A stretch of DNA of 64,000 nucleotides from Natronobacterium gregoryi SP2 (GCF_000230715.2 NC_019792.1:1054001-1118000), one strand, 5' to 3'. Numbered from the stretch's first letter, positions 1 through 9,072 are shown. Translations and numbers: made by a program. The notes: generated by a model from the sequence alone, not told the origin.

Positions 1-100
1 ACAGACGGGGCAGCCGTGGGTGAGGGTAGCTTCCCGCATCGACTCGTTGACTTCGATTTCTTGCCTACACTCCGGGCAGGTGAATTCGTATCTGCTCATG
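1..100 (-). CDS. Small zinc-ribbon protein, N-terminal part only
   Basis: Reading leftwards from an ATG at 98-100, the frame begins MSRYEFTCPECRQEIEV and continues to a second Cys pair (HGCPVC) at the window edge, so the C-terminus is missing. Two CxxC pairs spaced by about 20 residues form a zinc ribbon typical of the very small zinc-finger proteins common in haloarchaea. The function is unknown. It lies next to, and reads the same way as, the HTH_10 regulator at 234-902. Being cut by the window edge, its full length cannot be judged. Confidence 0.7.
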
Positions 101-233
101 TCAGTGTTCGCGGCCTCGTGGTAGCTCGGTGAAAGTGTATGTTAGCTACGCTTTTAGCTATGCACCCACTATATATAGGACTCGCGTTCAGTTCCGGAGT
201 CCGGTAGCACCCAAAGAGTTCTTGGACCACGAG

Positions 234-902
234 TTAGTCGCCTCCGTGGTCGAGGATCACGTTCAAGAGTTTCGTCTGTGCAGCCGCGAGGTGTTCGGTG
301 AACGTAGTGCTCGTAATATCGAGTTCGTCGGCGACTTCGCCTGCATTCGCTCTCTTTGGGTGCTCGAAGTAGCCCATCCGGTGGGCTGTCTCGAGCACCT
401 CGAGTTGCCGTGCGGTCAGCGTGCTCCGGTCGACGAAGACGAGGTTCTGTTCGGAGTGATCTTGCTGGGACTGGAGGAGTCGCTGGACGTCGATCGTCTC
501 ACACTGGCGTTGCAGTTCGCTGATGATCGCCTGGAGCGTCTGCATGTCGGGTGTGTGGAAAGTAATGAAAAGCGACTCCTCTGTCGCACGGACGTCGACG
601 ACCGGACAGTCGAATTCTTCGACGATTTCGCAGGGACAGCCCCGACCGAGCTCGCGACCGAACCGGTAGCTGGAACTCGAGCCGTAGGAGAAAATTTCCG
701 TCAGCTCGATGTCGTCGACGCTCGGCTCGGCACTGGGATCGTCGGGTTCTAGAAGGAACTCCTCAGTAACGCGGTCTGGTGCGCCGGGATCGACGCTTTT
801 CGAGACCGAAAGAACGGTTCCACTGGCGTCGGCAGCCGCGTCCGCGACGACACAAGAGGGAGGATCGTCGATCTTGATTTCGGCGCGGATACCCGAAGTC
901 AT
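234..902 (-). CDS. Bat-type HTH_10 transcriptional regulator
   Basis: A 222-residue protein whose last ~55 residues form the bacterio-opsin-activator helix-turn-helix (HTH_10) domain: LTARQLEVLETAHRMGYFEHP, followed by the recognition-helix region with DELDITSTTFTEHL and a C-terminal helix. The N-terminal ~150 residues are the usual beta-rich domain found before HTH_10, with no PAS or GAF sensor, so it is a short stand-alone member. Family knowledge says such proteins are haloarchaeal transcription regulators; the ligand and targets here are unknown. It is followed on the same strand by the small zinc-ribbon gene at the left edge. The upstream 209 bp (903-1111) separates it from the divergent winged-helix gene and holds A/T-rich promoter-like sequence. 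Confidence 0.85.
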   Translation of the reverse strand: MTSGIRAEIKIDDPPSCVVADAAADASGTVLSVSKSVDPGAPDRVTEEFLLEPDDPSAEPSVDDIELTEIFSYGSSSSYRFGRELGRGCPCEIVEEFDCPVVDVRATEESLFITFHTPDMQTLQAIISELQRQCETIDVQRLLQSQQDHSEQNLVFVDRSTLTARQLEVLETAHRMGYFEHPKRANAGEVADELDITSTTFTEHLAAAQTKLLNVILDHGGD

Positions 903-1111
903 CGTACGCTACCGATGGGGGTGCCTCCCTGGTAAACCCTCGGTCCACGGAGCCGTCGAATCAGGGGTCGTGTCAGCATCTATCGTGACAGGCACACACT
1001 AATCGGCGAGTACGACCGGTAATAACCACATAATCCACAACCCGATATAAAGAGCCCTGTATTTATTGGGACTCATTTGGAGGGGGGACGGTTGCTAGTA
1101 GAGAGTGAACG

Positions 1112-1495
1112 ATGTCCGCTACGAACCTAACGACGCAAGGATGGCCGACCGAAGACGAAACCGCCGACCTTCCGAGCGTGCTCGCCGCGCTCGAAGACGA
1201 CGCCTGTCGGACTATTCTCGAGGCGACGAGTGAGGAAGCTCTGACCGCGACGGAACTCTCCGACCAGTGTGACATCCCGAGTTCGACTGCCTACCGGAAA
1301 GTCGAGAAACTGACCGAGGCCGGGCTTGTCGAGGAGAAAGTCCGCATCAACACGTCCGGCAAACACGCCACGGAGTACTGCACGGTGATCGACGACATCG
1401 TCGTCACCGTCGCCGACGGCGGCGTCGAACTCGAGATAACCAGAGCCGACACGGAATCGACCGTCGGCTCGATGCCCTCGATCGCTGGCGACTGA
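1112..1495 (+). CDS. Winged-helix (ArsR-like) transcription regulator
   Basis: A 127-residue protein. Residues ~25-85 read as a winged helix: LPSVLAALEDDACRTILEAT (helix 1), then TATELSDQCDIPSSTAYRKV as the helix-turn-helix and a wing containing GKHATEYCTV. The C-terminal part is a short beta-hairpin segment (VVTVADGGVELEI). This architecture is common in haloarchaeal DNA-binding proteins annotated as HTH or DUF7344-like; the assignment to a precise family is inferred from pattern only. It is transcribed divergently from the HTH_10 regulator, so the two may share a control region. An A/T-rich stretch near 1058-1075 could be its promoter. Target genes cannot be named. Confidence 0.8.
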   Translation: MSATNLTTQGWPTEDETADLPSVLAALEDDACRTILEATSEEALTATELSDQCDIPSSTAYRKVEKLTEAGLVEEKVRINTSGKHATEYCTVIDDIVVTVADGGVELEITRADTESTVGSMPSIAGD

Positions 1496-1606
1496 TCGCC
1501 CGACACGCCTACCGGCACTGCTCGGGTAACGTCGTAGCGGATGTCTCGAGTACGGCCCGGTGGAAGGTGGGGCCCTCGTTTCTGGAGTCGTTCTGTACCC
1601 GCACGG

Positions 1607-2188
1607 TCACTCGTCGGGCCGCCTGGAGCGTGAATCTTCGAGAACTCGCTCGCCGACACCGGCGAAGTATCGACGAAAAACTGCGTAGCCGATCGACACG
1701 ACGAGCATCGTAACGACGAGCGAGTGGATCGATCCCTCGAAGACGAACAGTGCTGGGACCGCCAGGATGCCGGCGAGGGCGAGATCGCCCGGTGAGCCAT
1801 CGTAGGCGACCCAGCGTCGCGGCTCGAGCCAGCGGCCGTGATAGTGGCTGTACACCGCGCGCCGCGAACTACCTTCCCAGGGTCGGGCCGCGAGACCACC
1901 GCCGACGTGATCGGATAGCGCGTGAGCGGCGGCCGACAGGAGAAAGACGGCGACTGCGACGGTCGCCGTCGTCGGCACGAAAAAAGCGACCAACGACACC
2001 GGGAGGGCGAGCACCCAGTAGTAGACCGGAAAGTGCAACGTCTTGCGATGACGTGCACAGACGTCGAGGTCGGGAAAGAGACCGCCGACAATCGCCGCGA
2101 TAGCAGCGGGAACGGCATACTCCGGCGTCGTGGCTGTGACGGCCGCAGCGAGGACGAGTCCCACGAAAACGTGGGTCGTGGCCATCAT
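1607..2188 (-). CDS. YdjM/LexA-binding-like membrane metal-dependent hydrolase
   Basis: A 193-residue membrane protein with about five hydrophobic segments. It matches the YdjM/DUF457 family: an early conserved His (MMATTHVFVGL), a GGLFPDLDV motif and RHRKTLHFPVYYW, the His/Asp residues thought to bind metal in this family, plus HALSDHVGG downstream. The substrate is unknown; the hydrolase name comes from the family and not from an assay. It stands alone: the neighbour at 1112-1495 is convergent and the aldehyde oxidoreductase lies 340 bp upstream. The Met-Met start at 2188 is preceded by no clear Shine-Dalgarno, as is common for leaderless haloarchaeal genes. Confidence 0.8.
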   Translation of the reverse strand: MMATTHVFVGLVLAAAVTATTPEYAVPAAIAAIVGGLFPDLDVCARHRKTLHFPVYYWVLALPVSLVAFFVPTTATVAVAVFLLSAAAHALSDHVGGGLAARPWEGSSRRAVYSHYHGRWLEPRRWVAYDGSPGDLALAGILAVPALFVFEGSIHSLVVTMLVVSIGYAVFRRYFAGVGERVLEDSRSRRPDE

Positions 2189-2416
2189 ACGCCGCGGAAT
2201 ACGGACGACAACGATTTATGCTCGTCGAAATGTGCCGTGACCCGACCTCTCGAGCCGTCGTCTCGAGAAACGAGCGTCGACGTAGTTCGACGAGGGCGAA
2301 CGCGAGCGTGCGAGCGGACGTGTGGGAAGCGTGCCGGCCGATCAGACTGGCCCGGACCACGGTTGCCCCAGCCTCGATAGGCAGCGACGCGATCGGTCGA
2401 ACCGTGCCCCGGTTTC

Positions 2417-2498
2417 ATACGGTTTACTGTAAGTCAGTTACGGCACAACCGCGACCCGGGCGGCGGTTGCGCCGGTAAATCGGTACAGGAATCCGTAT
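2417..2498. repeat. Dispersed palindromic intergenic repeat, copy A
   Basis: An 82-bp imperfect palindrome starting ATACGGTTTACTGT and ending ACAGGAATCCGTAT. An inner inverted pair (GGCACAACCGC / GCGGTTGCGCC) surrounds a GC-rich centre. Nearly the same sequence occurs at 22518-22598, with diverged copies at 20381, 27032, 44206, 45631, 50939 and 59093. This copy lies between the hydrolase gene and the 3' end of the aldehyde oxidoreductase gene, in a 340-bp gap (2189-2528) that holds nothing else recognisable. No target duplication is obvious. Confidence 0.75.
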
Positions 2499-2528
2499 CA
2501 GTCGGGACAGCGTCCCGCTCGCCTCGTG

Positions 2529-4454
2529 TCAGTCGTCGCCGGGAGCCGCCGCAGCGCCGTCGCTACTGACGCCCGTCCCGGGACCGATTTCGATTTCGAG
2601 TGCCTCGAGTTTCTCGTCCGGGACGACGCCGTCGACCCAGCCGCGGTAGTCGTAGTACTCGGCTTTCATCTCCTCGAGTTCGCAGTACTCGCCGTCACTT
2701 GCACCTTGCCCGGGGACGCCATCCTCGAGGAACCGCTCGGGGAGCGAGTCGTCGTCGCCGTCGAAGCCGACGAGGTTGTTGTAGTATCGCTCGAGGTTGT
2801 AGACGCGTTCGCCGGCTTCCATCAGTTCCTCTTCGGTGACGTCGAGACCCGTCATGCCGTTGTATTGCATGACGTACTCCTCGATGCCTTCTGCAAAGGC
2901 ATTGAACTTGCAGATGTCGAAGGAATCGCTGATGGCGTGGAGATCCTGGAACTCCGCAGTCAGTTCGCCTTTGCCTTCCCACGCGTATGGATCGACTTTC
3001 TCGGGGATGCCGAGAATTTCAGCAGCAGGGGTGTAGCCACGGAGGTGACAGGCACCGCGGTTCGAAGTCGCGTAGCCGATTCCCATCCCTTTCATGCAGC
3101 GTGGGTCGTAGGCGGCGATCGTCTGGCCCTTGACCGCAAGGGAGTTGTCGTGGGCTCCGACCTCGTCGGCGACGCGGCGAGCGCCCTCTGCCAGCAGGTC
3201 GGCAAGCTCGCCGTCGCGGTGGGCGATCCTCTCGATCATCTCGATCATCGTTTCGGTATCGCCCCAGTCGAGCCCGTCCTCGAGTTTGCCCTCCTCGGTC
3301 ATCTCCATGGCCATCGCCATCATGTTGCCCGTGTCGATGGTATCGAGGCCCATGTCGTTACAGCGGTCGAGCATTACCGCGATGTCGTCGCGTTCGGTGT
3401 GACCGGAGTTCGGCCCGAGCGCGTACGCCGATTCGAACTCGTAGGACTCCGTTCGAACGTTCATCTCCTCGCCTTTGTGCATCGCCTGGACTTCGACTTC
3501 CTTCTTACAGGCAACCGGACAGGAGTGACATGTCGGCTCGTCGACGAGGATGTTCTCCCGGACGTTCTCGCCACTGATCCGCTCGGAATCGAACTCGTCG
3601 TCGGCGAACCCATCCTCGCGGGCGTCCTCCGTCGAGGTGTACTTTCCGTTACGGGTCGGGAGACCGGACATCTCCTCGGTGAGGTTCATCAGAACGTTCG
3701 TCCCGAACTGCGAGAGTCCGCCCTCGTTTGGTGCAGTGACGTCGGATTCCTGGATCGCCTGCATCGCCTGCTGGTGGCCCTCCTTGAACGTCTCGGGATC
3801 GGCCGGCTGGGGCATTTTCGTACTCGATTTGACGACAATCGCCTTGAGGTTCTTCGAGCCCATCACACAGCCCGTTCCGCCACGGCCCGAGGCACGGTCG
3901 TCTTCGTTGATGATACAGGCGTAGCGAACCTCGTTCTCGCCGCCGGGACCGATCCCCATGAAGCTCAAATTCTTGCCGTAAGAGCCGTCGACTTCTTCCT
4001 CGAGTCGCTCTCGCGTCTCGTGGACGCCTTTCCCCCAGAGGTCGGAGGCGTCCCGAAGTTCGATGTCGCCGTCCTCGACGACGGCGTAGACGGGGTCGTC
4101 GGCTTCACCTTCGAACAGCAGACCGTCGAAGCCGGCCCACTTCAATCGTGCACCCGACCAGCCACCGTGGTGGCTGTCGGTGACGGTGCCCGTAAGTGGT
4201 GACTTCGTACAGACCGCGATCCGGCCGCTCATAGTTACCTGAGTCCCGGACAGCGGGCCGTTCATGAACGCGAGCAGGTTGTCCGGTCCAAGCGGGTCCA
4301 CGTCTGGCCCCTGTTCGAACACGTACTTTACCCCGAGCCCCCGTGCACCGATGTATTTTTTCGCGTCGTCCTCGTCGATCGACTCGTAATCGATTACCCC
4401 CTCTGAGAGGTCGATGCGAGCGACATTGTCCTGGAAACCGCCGAGTTCTGTCAT
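2529..4454 (-). CDS. aor: Tungsten-containing aldehyde:ferredoxin oxidoreductase
   Basis: A 641-residue protein covering all three domains of the AOR family. The N-terminal domain has GARGLGVKYVF and the pterin-binding stretch GPLSGTQVTMSGR. The [4Fe-4S] cysteines appear as CHSCPVAC near residues 308-316 and the distant DICKF near residue 513. The family oxidises aldehydes to carboxylic acids with a tungsto-bispterin cofactor and passes electrons to ferredoxin in the cytoplasm; the particular substrate cannot be read from the sequence. Length is close to the family norm (~605-640), with a short acidic, Ala-rich C-terminal tail. There is no obvious ferredoxin or cofactor-insertion gene adjacent, so it appears monocistronic. 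The start follows an A/T-rich promoter region at about 4480-4510. Confidence 0.93.
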   Translation of the reverse strand: MTELGGFQDNVARIDLSEGVIDYESIDEDDAKKYIGARGLGVKYVFEQGPDVDPLGPDNLLAFMNGPLSGTQVTMSGRIAVCTKSPLTGTVTDSHHGGWSGARLKWAGFDGLLFEGEADDPVYAVVEDGDIELRDASDLWGKGVHETRERLEEEVDGSYGKNLSFMGIGPGGENEVRYACIINEDDRASGRGGTGCVMGSKNLKAIVVKSSTKMPQPADPETFKEGHQQAMQAIQESDVTAPNEGGLSQFGTNVLMNLTEEMSGLPTRNGKYTSTEDAREDGFADDEFDSERISGENVRENILVDEPTCHSCPVACKKEVEVQAMHKGEEMNVRTESYEFESAYALGPNSGHTERDDIAVMLDRCNDMGLDTIDTGNMMAMAMEMTEEGKLEDGLDWGDTETMIEMIERIAHRDGELADLLAEGARRVADEVGAHDNSLAVKGQTIAAYDPRCMKGMGIGYATSNRGACHLRGYTPAAEILGIPEKVDPYAWEGKGELTAEFQDLHAISDSFDICKFNAFAEGIEEYVMQYNGMTGLDVTEEELMEAGERVYNLERYYNNLVGFDGDDDSLPERFLEDGVPGQGASDGEYCELEEMKAEYYDYRGWVDGVVPDEKLEALEIEIGPGTGVSSDGAAAAPGDD

Positions 4455-4639
4455 AGTAACGTCTCGTCTTTATCTTCGTTCTCCAGCGTGTTAGATATTG
4501 CCAACGTTCTATAACTGGTTCCAGTTACGCCAGCCGATTGTCACTGACCGATGGACGTGGCCACTATGGCACGTAACCGTCCAGTATTCGTCGGGTGGCA
4601 AGTATTGTCGATTCGTAACTGCTCCCGCCCTGCACGACG

Positions 4640-4825
4640 TCACAGTAACAACGCAACGATCGCCAGAACGATAAAGACCAACACGAAGATTCGAGCGATT
4701 TCCATCGAGATACCAGCGACGCCGCGTGCGCCGACAGCTGCCGCGATAACTGCCAGAACGAAGAACACGACCGCCCAGTACAAGAAGCCGTCACCGGTCT
4801 GTAACGGAGACGCGAACTCGAGCAT
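4640..4825 (-). CDS. DUF1328-type small membrane protein
   Basis: A 61-residue protein with two hydrophobic helices: WAVVFFVLAVIAAAVG, then a GVAGISMEIARI loop and FVLVFIVLAIVALLL. The G-AGxxxxIA loop between two helices is the signature of the DUF1328 (YtjA-like) family of tiny membrane proteins. The function is unknown; in bacteria relatives are often stress-induced. It ends in the hydrophobic second helix with no tail. It sits between the AOR gene and the LOV regulator, on the same strand as both, with gaps of about 105 and 185 bp, so it probably has its own transcript. Confidence 0.8.
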   Translation of the reverse strand: MLEFASPLQTGDGFLYWAVVFFVLAVIAAAVGARGVAGISMEIARIFVLVFIVLAIVALLL

Positions 4826-4930
4826 ACGTCAGCTATCACGACCGGAGTCATAAACGCCGAGGACGGTTCGCGCGGCTAACGGCGGACTACAGTTCACGAA
4901 CAGCGAGTAAGATCTGGTTCTCGAGAGCGA

Positions 4931-6781
4931 TCACCCGTCTTCGAAAAAGGCACGACAGAGTTTCGCCTCGGCCGATCGCAGGTGCTCGTGGAACGTCGGC
5001 CGCGAGACGTCCATCGACTGGGCGAGTTCCTCGCCGGTCGTCGGTCGCGGCCACTCGAAGTAGCCGCCGAGATAGGCCCGCTGTAGTGCGGCGAACTGGC
5101 GGTCGGTGAGATCACTCTCGAGAACGGCGGCGAACTCTTGTCGGCTTCGACCGTCCCGATCCCGTTGTTGGAACGAACGAACGTCGGTCCGGTCGTACCG
5201 GTCTTCGGCGGCCTCAACGATCGAACGGACGTTCGCCGACCGCGGAATCTCGAGGGTCAGGACGGCGCGTCCGTCTTCGGCTTCGATCGCTTTCGTTCGG
5301 ACACCACGCTCCGAGAGCCAGGCGACGGGGTCGGCCTCGCCGGCAAGCTCTGCAAGACACCTCTCGTCGCGGTCGACGACTACCCGGCAGTCGACGTCGT
5401 CTCTGGCCGCGGCCGCGTCGGTGAGTTCGTCGACGTCGCCAATCACGGTAAACAGCGACGATGTCTCCGACCCCGATCCCGAACGGTGAACGGATCGGCG
5501 GTACTCGAACCGACAGTCCGTGTCGGCCGCAAGCGCGGCGGGAGCGACGGCCTCGTCTTCGATCTCGAGGTCGACGGCGACGACGGCGTCGGTCTCGAGG
5601 ACACGGCTGGTTTCGCGCGCGTTGACGCCGCTTGCGACGGCACGAGCCAGTGCAGAGAGAACGATCGACTCTCGGTCGTCGACCTCGCGGTCGCCATCGA
5701 CGTGAACGGTCAACACGCCGTACTCGATGTCGTTGTAGAAGAGTGGGAACGCGGCCAACGTCGTCCCGCCGGCGGTGTCGACGGCGACAGCCTCGTTCGG
5801 GAGCGTCACCGCGGCTGGATGGCCGGCGTCGGTCGAGATCGGGTCGGGCGAGACACCCGCACTCGTCTTGATCTCGATCATTCCTGTCGCCGGGTTCCGT
5901 TCGCCGATCCACGCCCCCTCGTAGGCGTCTTCCGAAGCGATCCGATCACAGACTGCCGTCTCGAGTTCCGAACGATCGGTCGAGCCGGCGACCGCGGCGG
6001 TGACATCTTGGACGAGTCCCTCGACGCGATCGAGGATGTACTCGAGTTCCTCGGTTCGGCGCTCGAGGGCAAGTTCGGCCTCCTTGCGCGCGGTGATATC
6101 GTTCTGGAAGCCGACGTAGTTGGTGACCTCGCCCTCGTCGTTGCGGACGGGTGCGATCGTCACCTCGTTCCAGAACTCGGTGCCGTCTTTCCGGTAGTTC
6201 TTGATCTCGACAGTGACCGGGTAGTCCTCGTCGACCGCAGCCGCCATCTCGGCGATCGTCTCCTCGTCGGAGTCGGGACCCTGGAGGAGCCGACAGTTGC
6301 GGCCGACGACGTCGTCGTAGCTGTAGCCGGTGATCTCCCTGTAGGCGTCGTTGATGTAGACAAGCGGGTTGTCCTCGCGGTCGGGGTCGGAGATCGTGAT
6401 CCCGACGGGTGCCTCGTTGATCGCCCGCTCTTTGACAACCCGGTCGTCTGTTGGCTCGAGCCCGATATTCGACCGGAAAACGATAGTCGTGCCGTCGTCG
6501 TCGCGGTGGACGCGCGCATCGTAAGGAGTCCTCTCGAGTTCGATTCCCCGAGCCGTCCCGACGGTCGTCTGGTCGATCGCCGACTGGAGGACCGACCACT
6601 CATCTAGCACGGTCCCTGGCTCGACCGGCACGTCCGGAACGCCGAGTGTCTGGCGTGCCGCCTCGTTTGCGTACGTAATTTGGCCGTCGGCAACGGCGAC
6701 GACGGGATCGACGAGGTGCTCGAGCGCAGCCCTCGAAGGAGAAACGCCCTCCTCTACGGACTCCGCATCGATATCACTCAT
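4931..6781 (-). CDS. PAS-LOV-GAF-HTH_10 (Bat-like) putative photoreceptor regulator
   Basis: A 616-residue protein from the ATG at 6781; an upstream in-frame ATG at 6835 would add 18 residues lacking acidic character. Order: PAS (residues ~20-110), a second PAS/LOV domain (~120-235), a coiled linker, a GAF domain (~255-395), the Bat-associated beta domain (~400-540) and HTH_10 (~560-612, LTDRQFAALQRAYLGGYFEWP). The second PAS has the LOV signature GRNCRLLQGPDSDEE with the photo-active Cys near residue 161, then NYRKDGTEFWNE and NYVGFQND, which supply the Asn and Gln that contact flavin in LOV proteins. This suggests blue-light or redox control of transcription, similar in layout to the bacterio-opsin activator Bat. 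The flavin binding and targets are inferred. No opsin gene is visible in the window. Confidence 0.88.
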   Translation of the reverse strand: MSDIDAESVEEGVSPSRAALEHLVDPVVAVADGQITYANEAARQTLGVPDVPVEPGTVLDEWSVLQSAIDQTTVGTARGIELERTPYDARVHRDDDGTTIVFRSNIGLEPTDDRVVKERAINEAPVGITISDPDREDNPLVYINDAYREITGYSYDDVVGRNCRLLQGPDSDEETIAEMAAAVDEDYPVTVEIKNYRKDGTEFWNEVTIAPVRNDEGEVTNYVGFQNDITARKEAELALERRTEELEYILDRVEGLVQDVTAAVAGSTDRSELETAVCDRIASEDAYEGAWIGERNPATGMIEIKTSAGVSPDPISTDAGHPAAVTLPNEAVAVDTAGGTTLAAFPLFYNDIEYGVLTVHVDGDREVDDRESIVLSALARAVASGVNARETSRVLETDAVVAVDLEIEDEAVAPAALAADTDCRFEYRRSVHRSGSGSETSSLFTVIGDVDELTDAAAARDDVDCRVVVDRDERCLAELAGEADPVAWLSERGVRTKAIEAEDGRAVLTLEIPRSANVRSIVEAAEDRYDRTDVRSFQQRDRDGRSRQEFAAVLESDLTDRQFAALQRAYLGGYFEWPRPTTGEELAQSMDVSRPTFHEHLRSAEAKLCRAFFEDG

Positions 6782-6872
6782 GTGCCTCCATAGGAAGGCC
6801 GCGACAAAGAACCATGGTGGTCCGTGCGACGCCACCCCGAACGTTATTACTCTTTACGTTGTATGGTAACGC

Positions 6873-7067
6873 ATGGCACCACACAGTTCACCGTTCGCCC
6901 GGCTTCGGGAAAAGTTCGAGGAGCCAGACCTCGAGTGCCGACAGTGTGGGTATCTCGCTTCCAACAGCGAATGGCACGTAGAGACGACGGGGGGTCGCGT
7001 CCAGTACCAGTTCGTCTGCCCAGTCTGTGAGGCAGCCGAGGTCCGAGAGGTTCGCCTGAAGGAGTGA
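6873..7067 (+). CDS. Small zinc-finger protein
   Basis: A 64-residue protein with a CRQCGY pair near residues 22-27 and a CPVCEA pair near residues 49-53, spaced as a zinc ribbon, with an amphipathic N-terminus (FARLREKFEEP). It belongs to the general group of haloarchaeal one-domain zinc-finger proteins; the function is unknown. It is divergent from the LOV regulator (91-bp gap, A/T-rich at 6843-6865), so a shared promoter region is likely. The following 274 bp (7068-7341) contain no gene but include a half-copy of the dispersed repeat (about 7130-7185) and an A/T-rich promoter-like stretch with the palindrome CGTGTACACG near 7277. Confidence 0.75.
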   Translation: MAPHSSPFARLREKFEEPDLECRQCGYLASNSEWHVETTGGRVQYQFVCPVCEAAEVREVRLKE

Positions 7068-7341
7068 CGGCAACCCGTGAGACAGTGACGTTCGTGGCCC
7101 AGCAGACACGTGTCCGTGATCTGACGGAGTGCAACGACAGCTACGGGCCGCAACTGCGCCGGCACTGACCGACAGTAACCGCCGAGAGCGTCTCGTCCGC
7201 TTCCGAAAGCCGCTACCGGGCCGCCACTCGAGCGACACAGCAACGGCCGGGAGATTTATTTGTACAGTATGATAATTCGTGTACACGTCAAAGCGTGAAC
7301 TAGAACGCGGCTGGGGTGGCCGTACAACCGCCCCCGTCACT

Positions 7342-7764
7342 ATGTTAGTCAAACAGATCATGTCCACGCCGGCGGTAACAATCGGCCCGTCTGCGACGCT
7401 GCGCGAGGCCGTCGGGACGATGCTCGAAGAGCAGATCGGTAGCATCGTCGTCGTCGATCCCGGTATGGTCGGTATCGTAACTCGGTCGGACATCCTTCGG
7501 ACCCAACATCAAACCGGATTGTCACTCGAGGAGCTACGGGTCCAGGATGCGATGACCAGCGAAGATGTCGTGAAAGTCTCACCGACGAACGGCGTCGACG
7601 AGGCGGCCGAAGCAATGACGGAACACGAAGTCAAGCGACTGCCCGTCTTCGAAGGCATCGACCTCGTCGGTGTAGTGACGATGAACGACGTCGCTCGCTG
7701 TCTGCCGGATCGGGTCGACGAGATCAGACGGACGCTCAAGCGAAAGAACAAGGACGGCTGGTAA
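7342..7764 (+). CDS. Two-CBS-domain protein
   Basis: A 140-residue protein starting at ATG 7342 (MLVKQIMSTPAVTIG); an upstream in-frame GTG at 7279 would add 21 residues without CBS character. It consists of two CBS repeats: residues 1-60 (TLREAVGTMLEEQIGSIVVV and GIVTRSDILR) and 70-128 (VQDAMTSEDVVKVSPTNGVD and VVTMNDVAR). A CBS pair normally binds adenine nucleotides and regulates a partner; here no catalytic domain is fused. It is followed 48 bp later by RaSEA on the same strand and might be cotranscribed. The ligand is unknown. Confidence 0.88.
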   Translation: MLVKQIMSTPAVTIGPSATLREAVGTMLEEQIGSIVVVDPGMVGIVTRSDILRTQHQTGLSLEELRVQDAMTSEDVVKVSPTNGVDEAAEAMTEHEVKRLPVFEGIDLVGVVTMNDVARCLPDRVDEIRRTLKRKNKDGW

Positions 7765-7812
7765 CGCCCCGCCAACGAAGGCGCTTTAGGGCCTGGCCCG
7801 CTTTTTTCCTCC

Positions 7813-8910
7813 ATGAGTCACCCCACGCCCGACGTCTACGAGCAGGGCAGAGGCATGGACGCCCACAATCAGGTGATGCGCGGGATTCGATCGCGCAAGG
7901 AAGCCAGCTACGATCCCCACGAACCAACTCGCGTCTGGCTCGACGAGGACAACACGCCCGACGGTGTCAAAAAGAGCCTGACGATCATCCTGAACACTGG
8001 CGGCTGTCGCTGGGCTCGTGCCGGCGGCTGTACGATGTGTGGCTACGTCGCGGAAAGCGTCGACGGCGGCTCCGTCTCCCACGAGGCCCTGATGGACCAG
8101 ATACAGGTCTGTCTCGATCACGAGGACGAAAACGCCGACGAACCTGCAGCCCTCATCAAGATCTACACGTCCGGTTCGTTCTTCGACGAGCGCGAGGTCG
8201 GTGCCGAGACCCGGCGAGCGATCGCCGAGACCTTCGCCGATCGCGACCGGATGGTCGTCGAGTCGCTCCCGGACTTCGTCGACCGCGAGAAGATCACGGA
8301 CTTCACCCAGTACGGCGTCGACACCGACGTTGCAGTCGGCCTCGAGACTGCGACCGACCGAGTCCGTCACGACTGTGTGAACAAGTACTTCGACTTCGCA
8401 GACTTCGAAGACGCCTGTACCGAGGCTGCAGCAGCAGACGCAGCGGCCGACAACGCCGAAACTGGCGTCAAAGCCTACTTGCTGATGAAGCCACCCTTCC
8501 TCACCGAGTCCGAGGCCGTCGAGGACATGATCTCCTCGATCGAGCGCTGTGCCGACGTCGATGGCTGTCACACCGTCTCGGTGAACCCGTGTAACGTCCA
8601 GCGCTACACCATGGTCGACGAACTCTACTTCAACGACGGCTACCGACCGCCGTGGCTCTGGTCGGTCGCACACGTCTTAGAGGAGACCGCGAGCGTCGAC
8701 GCCATCGTCGTCTCCGACCCCGTCGGCCACGGCTCCGACCGCGGGCCGCACAACTGTACGGAGTGTGACGACCTCGTCCAGAAAGCGATCAAGGACTTCG
8801 ACCTGCGACAGGACTCGTCGGTCTTCGAACAGGTCTCTTGCGAGTGCGAGCTGACCTGGGAGACGGTGATGGAGCGAGAGCGGGGTTTCAACGGCCCGCT
8901 GACGAACTGA
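7813..8910 (+). CDS. raSEA: Archaeosine biosynthesis radical SAM protein RaSEA
   Basis: A 365-residue Elp3-like radical SAM protein. The cluster-binding cysteines appear as CRWARAGGCTMCGY around residues 65-76, a wider Cys spacing than the classic CxxxCxxC and characteristic of this subgroup, followed by KIYTSGSFFDERE and GLETATDRVRHDCVNK. A C-terminal Cys-rich region (HNCTECDD, CECELTWE) is present. Established knowledge: RaSEA acts with ArcS to convert the lysine adduct of preQ0 in tRNA (position 15) to archaeosine. The start at MSHPTPDVYEQGRGMDAHNQ follows a T-rich stretch. Full length, no defects seen. The mobile-element island begins shortly downstream. Confidence 0.9.
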   Translation: MSHPTPDVYEQGRGMDAHNQVMRGIRSRKEASYDPHEPTRVWLDEDNTPDGVKKSLTIILNTGGCRWARAGGCTMCGYVAESVDGGSVSHEALMDQIQVCLDHEDENADEPAALIKIYTSGSFFDEREVGAETRRAIAETFADRDRMVVESLPDFVDREKITDFTQYGVDTDVAVGLETATDRVRHDCVNKYFDFADFEDACTEAAAADAAADNAETGVKAYLLMKPPFLTESEAVEDMISSIERCADVDGCHTVSVNPCNVQRYTMVDELYFNDGYRPPWLWSVAHVLEETASVDAIVVSDPVGHGSDRGPHNCTECDDLVQKAIKDFDLRQDSSVFEQVSCECELTWETVMERERGFNGPLTN

Positions 8911-9072
8911 CTGGGTCCATCACTTCACCGCAACGGAACCGGGGTTGTACTGCCCGCATTCTTTCAGCCAACCGAACTTTCACAAGAGTAACGTTGGTTT
9001 TAGTCGCCTTGACGCCGGCCGTGGCGTGGCTAACTCATGAAGCCGTAGGCTTTGTTTGGATGTTTCTTGGAA

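Noticed and set aside
2526-4202. Long plus-strand open frame (558 codons) opposite the aldehyde oxidoreductase
   Set aside because: It is antisense to a clear AOR gene; GC-rich codons create few stops on the opposite strand, and the translation shows no known domain.
5138-6607. Long plus-strand open frame opposite the LOV regulator
   Set aside because: It mirrors a well-supported PAS-LOV-GAF-HTH_10 gene and has a Val/Asp repeat composition typical of antisense frames.
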